This document shows positions 44,901-54,238 of a stretch of DNA of 64,000 nt, piece after piece; the first letter of the stretch is position 1; every line of letters starts with the position of its first letter. The notes under the pieces are model-generated. The model was not told the DNA's origin, did no database searches, and worked only from the letters and a program-made list of their open reading frames with translations. The position numbers and the translations under genes were made by a program. Source of the DNA: Rhodococcus opacus (GTDB lineage Bacteria; Actinomycetota; Actinomycetes; Mycobacteriales; Mycobacteriaceae); contig NZ_JAAXPA010000004.1 in NCBI RefSeq assembly GCF_012396235.1, positions 124,001-188,000 of the forward strand, written 5' to 3'.

Positions 44901-46435
44901 GCGACGGCACTCCTCTCGATGGCGCGGCACATGGTGGCCTTGGCGTGCGCGCTGTGGCTGACGATCAGGTCGTGGGCGGCGGCCCGGTCACCCTTCTCGA
45001 AGGCGGCGACGATGTCGAGGTGGTCGTGCTGGATGTGCTCGTCCACCCAGTCCGCGGTGCGGAGCACCTTCGTCATGAGCTGCGTGACCTCCAGGCGGTT
45101 GTACGCCTCGAGGAGCACGTCGTTTGCGGTGCACCGGAACAGGAATTCGTGGAATGCGGCGTTGGTGTCGGTAAAGGCGCCTGCGTCCGTGAAGTGGTCG
45201 TTCTCGATCGATTCGCACGAGGTCTCGGCGAGGATCCGGTACTCGGACAGCTGTTCCTTCGTCATCCGGCCGATGGTCAGTTCCATCGCCCCGAGTTCGA
45301 GCGCCATGCGGGCGTCGAACTGCGCGTCCGACTCGGACAGCGGCTGGTGTTCCTCGCCGATCTCGTACTCGGGGGCCGCCTCGACGGCGTTGGCCGCCGA
45401 CGGTGCGGACGCCTCGGACCCACTCGGTGTCGCCGCGTTGTTGAACTTCTCGAAGTAGAAGTTCGCCGGCGTGATGCCCTCCGACTTCAGGTGGTCGCGC
45501 ACCGCCTCGACCATGGGAGGCGGACCGCACAGGTACACGTCCACGTCGCCGTCGTTCAGGTGTGCGGGCTCGAACAGGCCGGTGACGTATCCCTTGTTCG
45601 GTGCACTGCTCGCCGGGTCGGACACGCAGTAGTCGAACGTGAACCGGGGCAGGGACTTCGTGTACTCCTCGAGCTTGTCCAGTTCCACCAGGTCCGCGTC
45701 GGACGAGACTCCGTAGACCAGGTGCACGGGGTGGTCGGCGGCGTCGGTGCGCATCTTGTCGAGGATCGACAGCAGCGGGGCCAGCCCGGTGCCGCCGGCC
45801 AGCAGCAGGGCGCGACGCTTCTGCTCGCGGAGGAAGAAGCTTCCCATCGGGCCGGTGAACTCGAGCGTGTCGCCGACCTGTGCGCGGCTACGCAGGTACT
45901 CCGACATCAGGCCGCCGTCGGTGATCTTGACCAGGAACGACAGTTCCTTCGACGTGGGTCCGGTGCTGAACGAGTACGAGCGCGTCGCTTCGGTCCCGGG
46001 AACGGTGATGTTCACGTACTGGCCGGGGAGGAAAACCAGGTCGTCCCGGTTCGCGATCTCGATCGTGAACCCGATGGTCGTGTCGGAGAACTTACGGATC
46101 TCCGTGACCGTCGACGAGAACGTGCCTGCGGCGGTCTTCGCGACGTCGGACGTCGTCGGGATCTGCAGTACCAAATCGCTTTCCGGCATCATCTGGCACG
46201 GAAGGCAGTAACCCTGCTCCGCCTCTTCGTCGGTGAGCGCTTCCTCGATGTAGTCGCCGCCGTCGTACGTGCCGGATTCGCAGAGCGACTTGCAGGTGCC
46301 GCACGCCCCGTCTCGACAGTCGAGAGGAATGTTGATGCGCGCGCGGTAGGACGCGTCGGCGACCGTCTCGTCGCCGTCACACTTGATGAAGCGGGTGATC
46401 CCGTCCTCGAAACTCAGTGCAACTTGGAAAGTCAT
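44897..46435 (-). CDS. benC: Benzoate dioxygenase reductase fused to an FCD effector domain
   Basis: 512 residues; ordinary BenC proteins are about 340. Residues 1-95 are a plant-type [2Fe-2S] ferredoxin with Cys40, Cys45, Cys48 and Cys80; 105-205 an FAD domain with RSYSFST; 210-331 an NAD domain with GGTGLAPLLS and CGPPPMVEAV. This part passes electrons from NADH to BenAB. After a flexible Ala/Ser/Pro/Glu linker (about 332-363) comes a second module, about 372-505, that matches the FCD domain of GntR/FadR regulators: FHEF (His429), TANDVLLEAY, DHLDIVAAFEKGD (His472) and SHSAH (His494). Three metal-ligand His are kept; the usual Asp is Asn425. The winged helix that precedes FCD in regulators is absent. 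Confidence 0.93.
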   Translation of the reverse strand: MTFQVALSFEDGITRFIKCDGDETVADASYRARINIPLDCRDGACGTCKSLCESGTYDGGDYIEEALTDEEAEQGYCLPCQMMPESDLVLQIPTTSDVAKTAAGTFSSTVTEIRKFSDTTIGFTIEIANRDDLVFLPGQYVNITVPGTEATRSYSFSTGPTSKELSFLVKITDGGLMSEYLRSRAQVGDTLEFTGPMGSFFLREQKRRALLLAGGTGLAPLLSILDKMRTDAADHPVHLVYGVSSDADLVELDKLEEYTKSLPRFTFDYCVSDPASSAPNKGYVTGLFEPAHLNDGDVDVYLCGPPPMVEAVRDHLKSEGITPANFYFEKFNNAATPSGSEASAPSAANAVEAAPEYEIGEEHQPLSESDAQFDARMALELGAMELTIGRMTKEQLSEYRILAETSCESIENDHFTDAGAFTDTNAAFHEFLFRCTANDVLLEAYNRLEVTQLMTKVLRTADWVDEHIQHDHLDIVAAFEKGDRAAAHDLIVSHSAHAKATMCRAIERSAVA

Positions 46436-46471
46436 GGAAAACAGCTCGATTCGCGAAGAATGGGGAAGAAA

Positions 46472-46981
46472 TCAGATGTGGTAGATGTCGACCACGTGGT
46501 GGATGTAGTCGTTCTTGAGCACGACCTTCTTCTTCAGGATCAGAGGCTGCTCACCAGAGAAGTCGATGGTGTAGAACGAATTCCCGAAGTACGTGTCGAC
46601 CGTGTTGTACCGGAAGTAGAGCGTGAACCAGTTGAACCGGACATCTACGACTTCGCCGCGACGGTCGGTGACCTCGACGTTCGAGATGTTGTGACCGGTG
46701 CGGGGTTCCGGAAGGCTCGTCGCGCTCGACCGGTCGGTCTTGATGCGGAAGACCCGGTCCTCGATGCCACCACGGTTGGCGTAGTAGATCAGGGAGATCT
46801 CGGTCATCGGGTCGGTGGTCAGGTCACCGTCGTCGGCCCACGCCGGCATCCAGAACTCGGAGTCGGGGTGATAGCACTCGATCCACTTCTCGAAATCGCG
46901 GTCGTCGAGGTAGCGGGCCTCACGGTAGAGGAACTGCTCGATGGCGTGCTGGGTGACAGTGCTTTCGGCTACTGCGGTCAT
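46472..46981 (-). CDS. benB: Benzoate 1,2-dioxygenase, small (beta) subunit
   Basis: 169 residues, usual length for ring-hydroxylating dioxygenase beta subunits (SnoaL-like cone fold). Family phrases are QFLYREARYLDDRDFEKW near the start, and RTGHNISNVEV with NWFTLYFRYNTVDTYFG later. It has no cofactor and stabilises the BenA trimer. It sits 14 bases after benA and 36 bases before benC. Function follows from context and strong resemblance to BenB/XylY. Confidence 0.93.
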   Translation of the reverse strand: MTAVAESTVTQHAIEQFLYREARYLDDRDFEKWIECYHPDSEFWMPAWADDGDLTTDPMTEISLIYYANRGGIEDRVFRIKTDRSSATSLPEPRTGHNISNVEVTDRRGEVVDVRFNWFTLYFRYNTVDTYFGNSFYTIDFSGEQPLILKKKVVLKNDYIHHVVDIYHI

Positions 46982-46995
46982 GTTCGTCGTCTCCC

Positions 46996-48372
46996 TCAGC
47001 GGTTGTTCGCGGCAGCGTCGGCGTCGAGCGCCTTGGTGAGCGCTTGCACCCAGTAGCCGTGCTGGATCGGGTAGAGGCCCTCGTCCTCGGTCTTCACACC
47101 ACTGGAGATGGGATTGATGCCGATCTTCTTCGCACCCTCGTCGGGGCCCTGGAGTTGGTGGGTGACACCGCGGCTGAGGTCGTTGAACGGTGCGGCGCCG
47201 GCCTGGTACGTCTTCTGGCAGGAGCGGAACTCCTCGAGATCGTCCGGGGTGGCCATGCCGGTGGCGTTGAAGAAGTCCTCGTACTGGCGGATGCGGGCGG
47301 CGCGTGCCGTGCGGCTCTCACCCTTGGGGGCGATGCAGTAGATGGTGACCTCGGTCTTGTCGACGGAGATCGGACGGAAATGCCGGATCTGCGAACCGAA
47401 CTGGTCCATCAGGTACACGTTCGGGTACAGGCACAGGTTGCGGGACACACCGATCATCCAGTCGGCGCGGTCCTCTCCGTACTCGGCGACGAGTTCGTCG
47501 CGACGCTCGTTGAGGGGACGGTTGGCGGGGTCCGCCCACTTGGTCCACAGCAGCAGGTGACCGTTGTCGAACGAGTAGTACCCGCCCTGCTGCTTCGACC
47601 ACTTGCCGGCGTCCATCGCCTTCGTGGCGTTGGTGGACTCGCCCGACTCCCGGCGCGACGTGGTCGCGGCGTAGTTCCAGTGGGTGGCGGACACGTGGTA
47701 GCCGTCGGCGCCGTTCTCGGTCTGCAGCTTCCAGTTGCCGTCATAGGTGTAGGTGGACGCACCACGCAGGACCTCGAGGCCGTCGGGCGACTGGTCGACG
47801 ATCATGTCGATGATCTTCGTGGTGTCACCGAGGTGCTCCTCGAGCGGTGGGACGTCGGCGTTGAGGCTGCCGAACAGGAAACCGCGGTAGTTCTCGAACC
47901 GCGCGACCTTGGTGAGGTCGTGGGAGCCGTCCTTGTTGAACTGCTCCGGGTAGCCGGCCTCACGCGGGTCCTTGACCTTGAGGAGCTTGCCCGAATTGTT
48001 GAACGTCCAGCCGTGGAACGGGCAGGTGAACGTGGTCCGGTTGTCCGTCTTGCGCCTGCACAGCATGGCGCCGCGGTGGCTGCACGCGTTCACCAGGGCG
48101 TTGAGTTCGCCCTCCTTGTTGCGGGAGATCACGATCGGCTGGCGGCCCATGTACGTGGTGAAGTAGTCGCCGACGTTCGGGATCTGGCTTTCGTGGGCCA
48201 GGTAGATCCAGTTGCCCTCGAAGATGTGCTTCATCTCGAGTTCGAACAGGTCCTCGTCGGTGAAAACGCTACGTCGCACCTGGTAGCGGCCGGTTTCCGC
48301 GTCCTCGATGAGCGCGTCGGCCAGCTTGGCGCGCACGTCGTCGGACGGCGCTGTGTACAGGGTTTCAGTCAT
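46996..48372 (-). CDS. benA: Benzoate 1,2-dioxygenase, large (alpha) subunit
   Basis: 458 residues. The Rieske [2Fe-2S] site is CSHRGAMLC and then CPFHGW. The mononuclear iron site is in the [14 protein letters not shown] region, with the expected Asp and two His. The enzyme adds both atoms of O2 to benzoate, giving the cis-diol acid. GGAGG lies 7 bases before the ATG chosen; a reading that starts 31 codons earlier runs through the promoter region. It is first in the order benA-B-C-D-K. No dedicated regulator gene lies next to it; a CRP-like site is upstream. Confidence 0.95.
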   Translation of the reverse strand: MTETLYTAPSDDVRAKLADALIEDAETGRYQVRRSVFTDEDLFELEMKHIFEGNWIYLAHESQIPNVGDYFTTYMGRQPIVISRNKEGELNALVNACSHRGAMLCRRKTDNRTTFTCPFHGWTFNNSGKLLKVKDPREAGYPEQFNKDGSHDLTKVARFENYRGFLFGSLNADVPPLEEHLGDTTKIIDMIVDQSPDGLEVLRGASTYTYDGNWKLQTENGADGYHVSATHWNYAATTSRRESGESTNATKAMDAGKWSKQQGGYYSFDNGHLLLWTKWADPANRPLNERRDELVAEYGEDRADWMIGVSRNLCLYPNVYLMDQFGSQIRHFRPISVDKTEVTIYCIAPKGESRTARAARIRQYEDFFNATGMATPDDLEEFRSCQKTYQAGAAPFNDLSRGVTHQLQGPDEGAKKIGINPISSGVKTEDEGLYPIQHGYWVQALTKALDADAAANNR

Positions 48373-48450
48373 GGGATCCTCCAAGATCTCCGGGGGGCTT
48401 GCGCCCTGCGAGGGCGCCCGGGTCCGGCAATGGATTCCACTCTTGCAGCC

Positions 48451-48466
48451 TGTGCGCTGCATCACA
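48451..48466. promoter_or_regulatory. CRP-like site upstream of benA
   Basis: TGTGCGCTGCATCACA agrees with the CRP/GlxR pattern TGTGA-N6-TCACA at 9 of 10 positions and is centred about 86 bases before the benA start codon. Immediately further upstream is a small palindrome, GGTATTTACC (48470-48479). Sites of the same kind occur at four other promoters of the cluster. Binding is inferred. Confidence 0.4.
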
Positions 48467-48504
48467 CTAGGTATTTACCGAGTACTGACTAGGACGTGTT
48501 CGGC

Positions 48505-48543
48505 ATGCGTACGCCGAGGCTCGGAGGGCCTCGGCGTACGCAT
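48505..48543. terminator. Perfect 16-bp-arm stem-loop after gcoB
   Basis: ATGCGTACGCCGAGGC (48505-48520) and its exact reverse complement (48528-48543) flank a 7-base loop. It starts 14 bases after the gcoB stop codon on the minus strand and separates the gco operon from the benA promoter region. No T-run follows, which is usual for actinobacterial hairpin terminators. The stem shares GCGTACGC with the CatR-like boxes near catA; this may be chance. Confidence 0.75.
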
Positions 48544-48556
48544 CGGGATGCCGTAA

Positions 48557-49552
48557 TCACGCGGCGGGCGTGAACTTCTCCCGGAAGATGCGTCGCGGAG
48601 CAATGCGCCGGCGCTTGAACGCCTTGACGCCGGCGTCGACCATCGCCGGCGGCCCGCACAGGTACCCGGAGTATCCGCGACAGGTGTCGAAGTCCTCCAC
48701 GAACGCGTCCGTGACGTAACCGGACCGCCCGGACCACGACTGGTCGCTCAGACACGGCACGTACCGGAAGCCCGGGTGCGCTCGCTCCCACTCCTGGAAC
48801 AGGTCGACATCGTAGAGGTCGGACTCCTCGCGCACGCCGTGATACAGGTGGATCGCGCGGTCCGGAGCGACGGTGAGTGCTTGGTGGACGATCGATTTCA
48901 GCGGGGCGAGGCCCGTTCCGCCGCCCAGCAGGATCATCGGACCCTCGTCCTCCGGATCGAGACGGAAGTCCCCGAGCGGCCCCACCATGTCGACGCGCTC
49001 GCCGACGGACAACGAGCCGAACACCCAACCGTCCGTCGCGATTCCACCCGGTTGCCTGCGGATGTGGAACTCGAGTTGTTTCGACTCGCCCGGCGTATTC
49101 GCCATCGAGTACTGGCGGCGGTGGTCGGTGCCGGGTACTCGCAGTTCGACGTACTGCCCCGCGGAGAATTCGAGCGGGCTGTCGAGCGTGACGAGAACCC
49201 GCCGCGTGTCACGGGCAACGTCCTCGATCGCGCTCACGGTGCCGACGAGGTCCCGCAGGGTGTGGACGGTGCCCGCGGGCGCCGCGTCGAGGCGTTCCAC
49301 CACCGTGTCACTGCACGGGGTCGCCTGGCAGGCCAGCGCAAACCCCTGCTCGCGTTCGGCCCGGGTCAGCGTGTGTTCGGGCGACAGGCCGTGATCGACC
49401 TCCCCCGATACGACCCGCAGCTTGCACGTTCCGCACGTGCCCTGGTTGCAGGAGTTCGGCATCCACACGCTGCCCCGGAGGAAAGCGTCGAGTATCGGCT
49501 GGTCGGGGCGGCATTCCACCCTGTCGGCGGCGACGGAGACGGTGAAGGTCAC
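48557..49552 (-). CDS. gcoB: Guaiacol O-demethylase reductase (ferredoxin-FAD-NAD)
   Basis: 331 residues: N-terminal [2Fe-2S] ferredoxin (CNQGTCGTC, later LACQ), FAD domain with RRQYSMA, NAD domain with GGGTGLAPLKS and CGPPAMVDAG. This order is that of GcoB, the single-protein reductase of the GcoA P450. The start GTG lies only 2 bases after the gcoA stop and has GGAGGT 6 bases upstream, inside gcoA, so the two are coupled. It is a paralogue of the BenC core but has no FCD extension. Confidence 0.9.
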   Translation of the reverse strand: MTFTVSVAADRVECRPDQPILDAFLRGSVWMPNSCNQGTCGTCKLRVVSGEVDHGLSPEHTLTRAEREQGFALACQATPCSDTVVERLDAAPAGTVHTLRDLVGTVSAIEDVARDTRRVLVTLDSPLEFSAGQYVELRVPGTDHRRQYSMANTPGESKQLEFHIRRQPGGIATDGWVFGSLSVGERVDMVGPLGDFRLDPEDEGPMILLGGGTGLAPLKSIVHQALTVAPDRAIHLYHGVREESDLYDVDLFQEWERAHPGFRYVPCLSDQSWSGRSGYVTDAFVEDFDTCRGYSGYLCGPPAMVDAGVKAFKRRRIAPRRIFREKFTPAA

Positions 49553-49554
49553 GG

Positions 49555-50766
49555 CTACACCTCCCACGTGGCCCGGAGGGCGGTCGGGCCGCGGAAACCC
49601 CAGCCCCAGAACTCGACGTCCGCGCCGGAGTCACGTTCGAGGTTCGGGATCGCCTCGAACAACTCCTCGAGGCCGATGCGGCAGACGTGGTTCGCGAAGT
49701 AGATACCCGCGCACGCGTGGTTGCCGGAACCGAACGCCAGGTGGGGGAGCGGGGGGCGCGTCATGTCGTAGTCGGAGGGGGCGTCGTAGACAGCGGTGTC
49801 GTGGTTGGCCGAACCGTAGGACAACAGGACCACGGATCCCTCGGGAAGGAACACGTCCCCGAGCGTGACGTCCTTGGTGCTGATGCGGGCCGTGGCCGAC
49901 CAGATCGGCGAGGTCCAGCGCATTCCCTCGGAAATTGCCCGCGGAATCAGCGCGGGCTCGTCGATGACGGCCTCCAGTTGCTCGGGGCGGGTGAACAGGC
50001 CCACGAGTGTCGATGCCATTCCGTGCCCGGGTTCCTGCATCGCGCCCAGCAGGTAGACGAAGAGCGTGGGGTAGATGTAGTCGCGGTCGCGGACTTGTCC
50101 TTCGGGCATGCCGTCGTGCAACCAGTGCGAGATGGCGCTGTCATCGGGGTTGACGATCCAGTTGTCGATGAGCGGATCGACGACGGCCCGGATCTCTGCC
50201 TTGGCCTCGTCGCCCTGCACGAATCCCTCCGGGTTCGTGAATTCGCCGTCCGCGTCCACTCCGGCATTGGTAAAGGAGTTCGACAGCCGGTGGAACCAGT
50301 CACGCAATGTGTCCGAGCTGACGTCGTTCAACCCCAGCAGGTCACCGAGTGCGCGCACGCTGACGGGTTCGCAGTACTGCGAGACCAGATCGGCCTTGCC
50401 GTCGTTCTCGAACTGCTCCACGTAGCGCCGCGCGATGGGGCGGACGAGTCCGTCGACCCAACGGTCCACCTCCGACGGTTGCAGTGCGGGGTCGACCATC
50501 GAGCGGAGGTCGCGGTGGATCTCGCCGTTGACGCCGATCACCGCAGGGTGACCGAACGTGCGGCCGCCGGCCTTGGTGATGATCCCCTCGAAGTCGGGGC
50601 TGTTGGCGATGGTGCGGCACAGGTCGGCGGTGGTCGCGACGAACGAGCCGAGGACCGGGACGTAGGCCAGCGGCGCCTCGGCGCGCAGCCGCTCGTAGAC
50701 GGGGTACGGGTTGCGCTCGAGTTCCGTCATCGTGATCTCGTCGATCCAAGAGAGGGTGGCGGTCAT
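49555..50766 (-). CDS. gcoA: Cytochrome P450 aromatic O-demethylase (CYP255A, GcoA-type)
   Basis: 403 residues. The haem Cys is Cys352 in [10 protein letters not shown]. The protein closely follows Amycolatopsis GcoA as I remember it, and residues that cage guaiacol there (Phe75, Phe169, Phe395, and Thr296 near the haem) are present with a constant offset of four: Phe71 in RTFGHPA, Phe165 in SNSFTNA, Phe391 in GWGFRG and Thr292 in IWSATARI. It would demethylate guaiacol to catechol and formaldehyde. The related alkylguaiacol enzyme AgcA of rhodococci is the main alternative; the catechol genes nearby favour guaiacol. GAGGAG lies 6 bases before the chosen ATG. Confidence 0.9.
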   Translation of the reverse strand: MTATLSWIDEITMTELERNPYPVYERLRAEAPLAYVPVLGSFVATTADLCRTIANSPDFEGIITKAGGRTFGHPAVIGVNGEIHRDLRSMVDPALQPSEVDRWVDGLVRPIARRYVEQFENDGKADLVSQYCEPVSVRALGDLLGLNDVSSDTLRDWFHRLSNSFTNAGVDADGEFTNPEGFVQGDEAKAEIRAVVDPLIDNWIVNPDDSAISHWLHDGMPEGQVRDRDYIYPTLFVYLLGAMQEPGHGMASTLVGLFTRPEQLEAVIDEPALIPRAISEGMRWTSPIWSATARISTKDVTLGDVFLPEGSVVLLSYGSANHDTAVYDAPSDYDMTRPPLPHLAFGSGNHACAGIYFANHVCRIGLEELFEAIPNLERDSGADVEFWGWGFRGPTALRATWEV

Positions 50767-50848
50767 CTGAATCTCCTCATTCAAAGCAACTGCTCGGAAA
50801 CAACTTTCGTTGTGTGAGCGGGTGAGGAAGAAGGTAGGCCGTCGCAGG

Positions 50849-50867
50849 AGGGTGGTCTAGCCACCCT
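50849..50867. promoter_or_regulatory. Perfect inverted repeat in the gcoA-gcoR intergenic region
   Basis: AGGGTGG and CCACCCT flank TCTAG, about 83 bases before the gcoA start codon. It directly adjoins the first GCGCG direct repeat. It could be an operator half of the gcoA promoter, or fold in the gcoA leader RNA. Nothing similar was seen at phe. Confidence 0.35.
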
Positions 50868-50900
50868 GCGCGGTCTCTGGACCATCTGCGCGACTACTTG
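50868..50900 (+). promoter_or_regulatory. AraC-type direct repeats, gcoA-gcoR
   Basis: GCGCGGTC at 50868 and GCGCGACT at 50888 are spaced exactly 20 bases apart, about two helical turns. The second is followed by ACTTG (50896-50900). The same arrangement, including GCGCG-N3-ACTTG, is found between pheA2 and its AraC regulator, in the same orientation to the genes. This is the expected form of an AraC-family operator and is the best candidate site for GcoR. Confidence 0.5.
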
Positions 50901-50914
50901 TGATTGCGGTCTCA
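50899..50914. promoter_or_regulatory. CRP-like site, gcoA-gcoR
   Basis: TGTGATTGCGGTCTCA matches TGTGA-N6-TCACA at 9 of 10 positions and abuts the second GCGCG repeat, overlapping its ACTTG tail by two bases. It is 70 bases before the gcoR start. Overlap would let a CRP/GlxR-type protein and the AraC protein compete or cooperate. Inferred. Confidence 0.35.
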
Positions 50915-50983
50915 GTTATCCTCGACTGGGCGTGACGACACGGTTTCAATGAGGTCGGAACGATTCTTCAGTGAGGCAGGTGC

Positions 50984-51931
50984 ATGACGATGGCATCGAC
51001 GATCACCGAAACCCAGGACTGGGATGCGGCGTCGAGGGCGGTGGCCGGTGCGTACTTTCCCCACACGTTGACCGACTTGTCGCCGAACGGAGCGATGAAG
51101 CTGTCGATGCGGACCGTTGACCTCGGCCCCGTCACTCTCGGGAGGCTGGGCTGGGGTGCCGACGTGTCGATCGAGTGCGACTATCCGGATGCGTACGAGA
51201 TCAACATTCCGCTGTCCGGTTCGCTGGAGTCCTGTTCGCAGGGCGACACGGTGCTGTCTCGGCCCGGTCAGGCCACGGTCTTCCGGGCGGACGAGCCGAC
51301 CCTGATCACCCGGTGGAGCGGCGACTGCTCGGTGCTCGGCGTCAAATTCGACAGCGCCTACCTCGAGCAGGAGGCTGACCGGATCCTCGGCTCCGACCTG
51401 CGGCCCGGGCTGCACCTGCCCTCGCAGATCGATCTCACCGAGGCCCCGGGACACAGCTGGTTTCGTCTGGTGCGCTCATTGACCGCGCAACTGCGGGAGC
51501 CGGCCGACCTCCTGGCCAACCCGGTGGTCGGCCCACAGCTCGCCGGCGCGATCACCTCGGCGTTCGTCCTGGCCGTCACGCCCGACGAGGAGGTGCGCGG
51601 GGGCGCACCCCGACCGCGAATCGTCAAGCGAGTGCTCGACGGACTCAACGACGACCCAGCCCGCGCCTGGACGGCAGCCGACATGGCCGAGTTGGCGGGT
51701 ACCAGCGTCCGCCGGTTGCAGGAAGGGTTTCGCGAGTACGTCGGGCGCAGTCCGTCGGAATGCCTCCTCGACATCCGCCTGAGTCGCGCCGACGCCGACC
51801 TGAGGGCACTGGAACCCGGTGTCACGGTCTCCGAGGTCGCTGCCCGGTGGGGGTTCACCCATGCGGGCCGGTTCTCCGCCGCGTACCGACGGCGGTACGG
51901 CAAATCCCCGTCAGAGCTGATTCGCTTCTGA
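50984..51931 (+). CDS. gcoR: AraC-family regulator of the gco genes
   Basis: 315 residues. The N-terminal part is an AraC-binding-like ligand domain (GWGADVSIECDYPDAYEINIPLSG, cited in part: GWGADVSIE); the C-terminal 100 residues hold two helix-turn-helices (MAELAGTSVRRLQEGFREYVG and VSEVAARWGFTHAGRFSAAYR, cited in part). It is divergent from gcoAB and a clear paralogue of the regulator beside pheA2. It would activate gcoAB when guaiacol or a related phenol is bound. GAGG lies 8 bases before the ATG. Name is by position. Confidence 0.85.
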   Translation: MTMASTITETQDWDAASRAVAGAYFPHTLTDLSPNGAMKLSMRTVDLGPVTLGRLGWGADVSIECDYPDAYEINIPLSGSLESCSQGDTVLSRPGQATVFRADEPTLITRWSGDCSVLGVKFDSAYLEQEADRILGSDLRPGLHLPSQIDLTEAPGHSWFRLVRSLTAQLREPADLLANPVVGPQLAGAITSAFVLAVTPDEEVRGGAPRPRIVKRVLDGLNDDPARAWTAADMAELAGTSVRRLQEGFREYVGRSPSECLLDIRLSRADADLRALEPGVTVSEVAARWGFTHAGRFSAAYRRRYGKSPSELIRF

Positions 51932-51953
51932 CGGGGATTGCGTGGGTGTGCGG

Positions 51954-53570
51954 TTACTTGTTGCCGAAGTACGAGACGTCGTCGTTGCCGATGAGGTCGG
52001 GGACCGTCCAGCCGTCGAGGTCGTATTCGGACAGGCACTGCTCGGCGAAGCCCTTCATGGAGGCGACGTCGCCACGGTTCTCGGCGGCGAACAGCAGTTC
52101 CGCCTTGACGTTTTCGTGGTTGCCGGAGTAGTTGCGCTCGTAGAGTTCGTGCCGGCCGCCGAACTCACTGCCGATCGAATCCCACAGTGCCTTCATGATC
52201 TTGACGCGTTCGACGGCGGTCATGCCGTCGGAGCCGCGGACGTACTTGTCGAGGTACGGGCGGACGTCGGGGCTCTTGAAGTCGCGGGCGCTCGAGGGCA
52301 GGTAGATCAGCCCGGACGCGACGTCCTGTTCGATGATCTCCTTGATCCGCGGGTAGCCCTGGATCATGAACATGCGGTACGTGAGGCCGTACTCGAGCTT
52401 CGGGATGACGGTGTCGCCGATCCACGGCTCGGGGTTGCGTGCCATCGATTCGGTGAGTGACCAGAACAGGTTTCGCCAGCCGATGACCTCACCGACGCGG
52501 GTCTGCACGCCACGGAAACCGCCTGCGCCGGTGGCGTCGAGTGCCTTCATCAGCATGCCGGCGATGAAGTCGAGCTTCACGGCGAGACGGGTGCAGCCCT
52601 GGAAGGTGAAGCGGGGCAGGAATCCGGATTGCGGGAAGAAGCCGTTGATCTTGTCGACGTCGCCGTACATGAAGACGTTCTCCCACGGCACGAGCACCTT
52701 GTCGAAGATGAAGATGGTGTCGTTCTCGTCCATGCGGCTCGACAGCGGGTAGTCGAACGGGGTGCCCATCACGGCCGCGTTCTGGGTGAACGAGGACCGG
52801 CAGATCAGCTTCACGCCCGGTGCGTCCATCGGGACGGTGCAGATGAGGGCGAATTCCTTCTTCTTGATCGGCAGACCGTAGTGCGCGATGAAGTTGTAGT
52901 TGGTGATGGCCGAGCCGGTGGCCACGACCTTGGCGCCACTGACGATGAGTCCGGCGTCGGTTTCCTTCTCGACCTTCATGAACACGTCACCGACCTCGTC
53001 GGGCGGGAGCTGCCGGTCGACGGGCGGGTTGATGATCGCGTGGTTCCAGTAGAGAACCTTTTCCTGCGATTCCTTGTACCAGCGCTCGGCGTTGTCCTGG
53101 AACGGCGAGTACAGCTCCTTGTTGGCATGCAGGGTGCCGAGGAACGACGCCTTGTAATCGGGGGACCGGCCCATCCAGCCGTACGTCATGCGCGCCCAGG
53201 TGGCGATGGCGTCGCGTTCCTTCAGCAGGTCGTCCGAGGAGCTGGGTGCCTTGAAGAACGGCATCGTGACGCCGCCGTTGCCGGTGTCGGTGGGGGTGGT
53301 GACCTTGTCGACGTGTTCACCGGTGTGCATCGAGTCGTAGAGGCGTGCGGTCATCCGGATGGGGTTGCGGAACGCCGGATGCGTGGTGACGTCCTCGACG
53401 CGCTCGCCGTGTAACCAGATCTCGCGGTCGTCGCGCAACGACTCGATGTACTCGTCACCGGTCATCGGGCGCGACGCGAAGTTGGCGGTGCGGTTGGCTT
53501 CGCAGTCTGCGGCCGGGTTGACCTTCGTCGGGTCGAGCGCGGTCTCGGGAGCGCTTTCGGTGGTGGTCAT
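51954..53570 (-). CDS. pheA1: Phenol 2-hydroxylase, FADH2-using oxygenase component
   Basis: 538 residues, HpaB/PheA1 family, with the N-terminal and C-terminal HpaB domains throughout (for example [40 protein letters not shown] and [19 protein letters not shown]). It uses reduced flavin from a partner reductase and O2 to ortho-hydroxylate phenol to catechol. Resemblance to rhodococcal PheA1 is strong, from memory. A 4-hydroxyphenylacetate 3-hydroxylase is the main alternative, but the catechol context and the PheA2 partner favour phenol. It starts 24 bases after pheA2, with AAGGA before the ATG. Confidence 0.88.
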   Translation of the reverse strand: MTTTESAPETALDPTKVNPAADCEANRTANFASRPMTGDEYIESLRDDREIWLHGERVEDVTTHPAFRNPIRMTARLYDSMHTGEHVDKVTTPTDTGNGGVTMPFFKAPSSSDDLLKERDAIATWARMTYGWMGRSPDYKASFLGTLHANKELYSPFQDNAERWYKESQEKVLYWNHAIINPPVDRQLPPDEVGDVFMKVEKETDAGLIVSGAKVVATGSAITNYNFIAHYGLPIKKKEFALICTVPMDAPGVKLICRSSFTQNAAVMGTPFDYPLSSRMDENDTIFIFDKVLVPWENVFMYGDVDKINGFFPQSGFLPRFTFQGCTRLAVKLDFIAGMLMKALDATGAGGFRGVQTRVGEVIGWRNLFWSLTESMARNPEPWIGDTVIPKLEYGLTYRMFMIQGYPRIKEIIEQDVASGLIYLPSSARDFKSPDVRPYLDKYVRGSDGMTAVERVKIMKALWDSIGSEFGGRHELYERNYSGNHENVKAELLFAAENRGDVASMKGFAEQCLSEYDLDGWTVPDLIGNDDVSYFGNK

Positions 53571-53594
53571 GGAATGTCCTTTCGGATTGAGCGG

Positions 53595-54155
53595 TCAGTT
53601 GACGGGCTGAAGATGGAACGGGGTGAAGGAGGTGGTGGAGTCGAACCAGCCGTTGTTCGGATCGTCCATCGATCCGTTCCACGCGGCCGACGCGGACGGT
53701 GAGCCGAGATCGTGGAAGGTGCTCCGGTAGAACAGCAGCGGGTCCTTGCCGCTGGATTCGGCCGCGACGATCTCACCGATGAAGATGATGTGATCGCCGC
53801 CGTCGTACTCGGCCCACGGCCGGCACGACAGCGTGGCGGCGGCACCGCAGATGATGGGGGCGGTCGGCCCGTCGGCCCATACGGGTTCGGGGTTCTGCGG
53901 GCGCCCGGCGAAATGCATCGCGGTGTCCACCTGGTCGGCGGCGAGAATGTTGACGGCGAACGGTGCCTTGCTCAAATAGTTGCAGGCCTTGGACTTTCGG
54001 GTCAGGGTGATCTGGCACAGTCTCGGCTCGATCGAGACGGCGGTGAAGGCGGTGACCGTCGCTCCGTGCGGCAGGCCCTCGGAGTTGGCGCACGTGATGA
54101 CCGTGACTCCGCTGGCAAACTGCCCGAAAATGTTCCGGAGTTCGCGTTGCTCCAT
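53595..54155 (-). CDS. pheA2: Flavin reductase partner of phenol hydroxylase
   Basis: 186 residues, flavin-reductase-like (HpaC/PheA2) fold: FGQFASGVTVITC at the N-terminus, then ATVTAFTAVSIEPRLCQITL and KAPFAVNILAADQ, and a GDHIIFIGEIV strand near the end. It reduces FAD with NADH and hands it to PheA1. GGGAGG lies 9 bases before the ATG chosen; a much longer minus-strand reading upstream is antisense to the regulator and not real. It is the first gene of the pheA2-pheA1 operon. Confidence 0.9.
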   Translation of the reverse strand: MEQRELRNIFGQFASGVTVITCANSEGLPHGATVTAFTAVSIEPRLCQITLTRKSKACNYLSKAPFAVNILAADQVDTAMHFAGRPQNPEPVWADGPTAPIICGAAATLSCRPWAEYDGGDHIIFIGEIVAAESSGKDPLLFYRSTFHDLGSPSASAAWNGSMDDPNNGWFDSTTSFTPFHLQPVN

Positions 54156-54238
54156 GGTCGGAGCCTCCCTTCCTGTCCGGGGCGCTGATGAGGTACCGAC
54201 GAAAGTACGACCGTGGGAACGGTGCGTCGATCCGCTGA

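Noticed and set aside
44897-45450. Possible separate FCD or GntR gene downstream of benC
   Set aside because: There is no stop between the reductase and FCD parts, no ribosome site at an internal start and no winged helix, so it is one fused gene.
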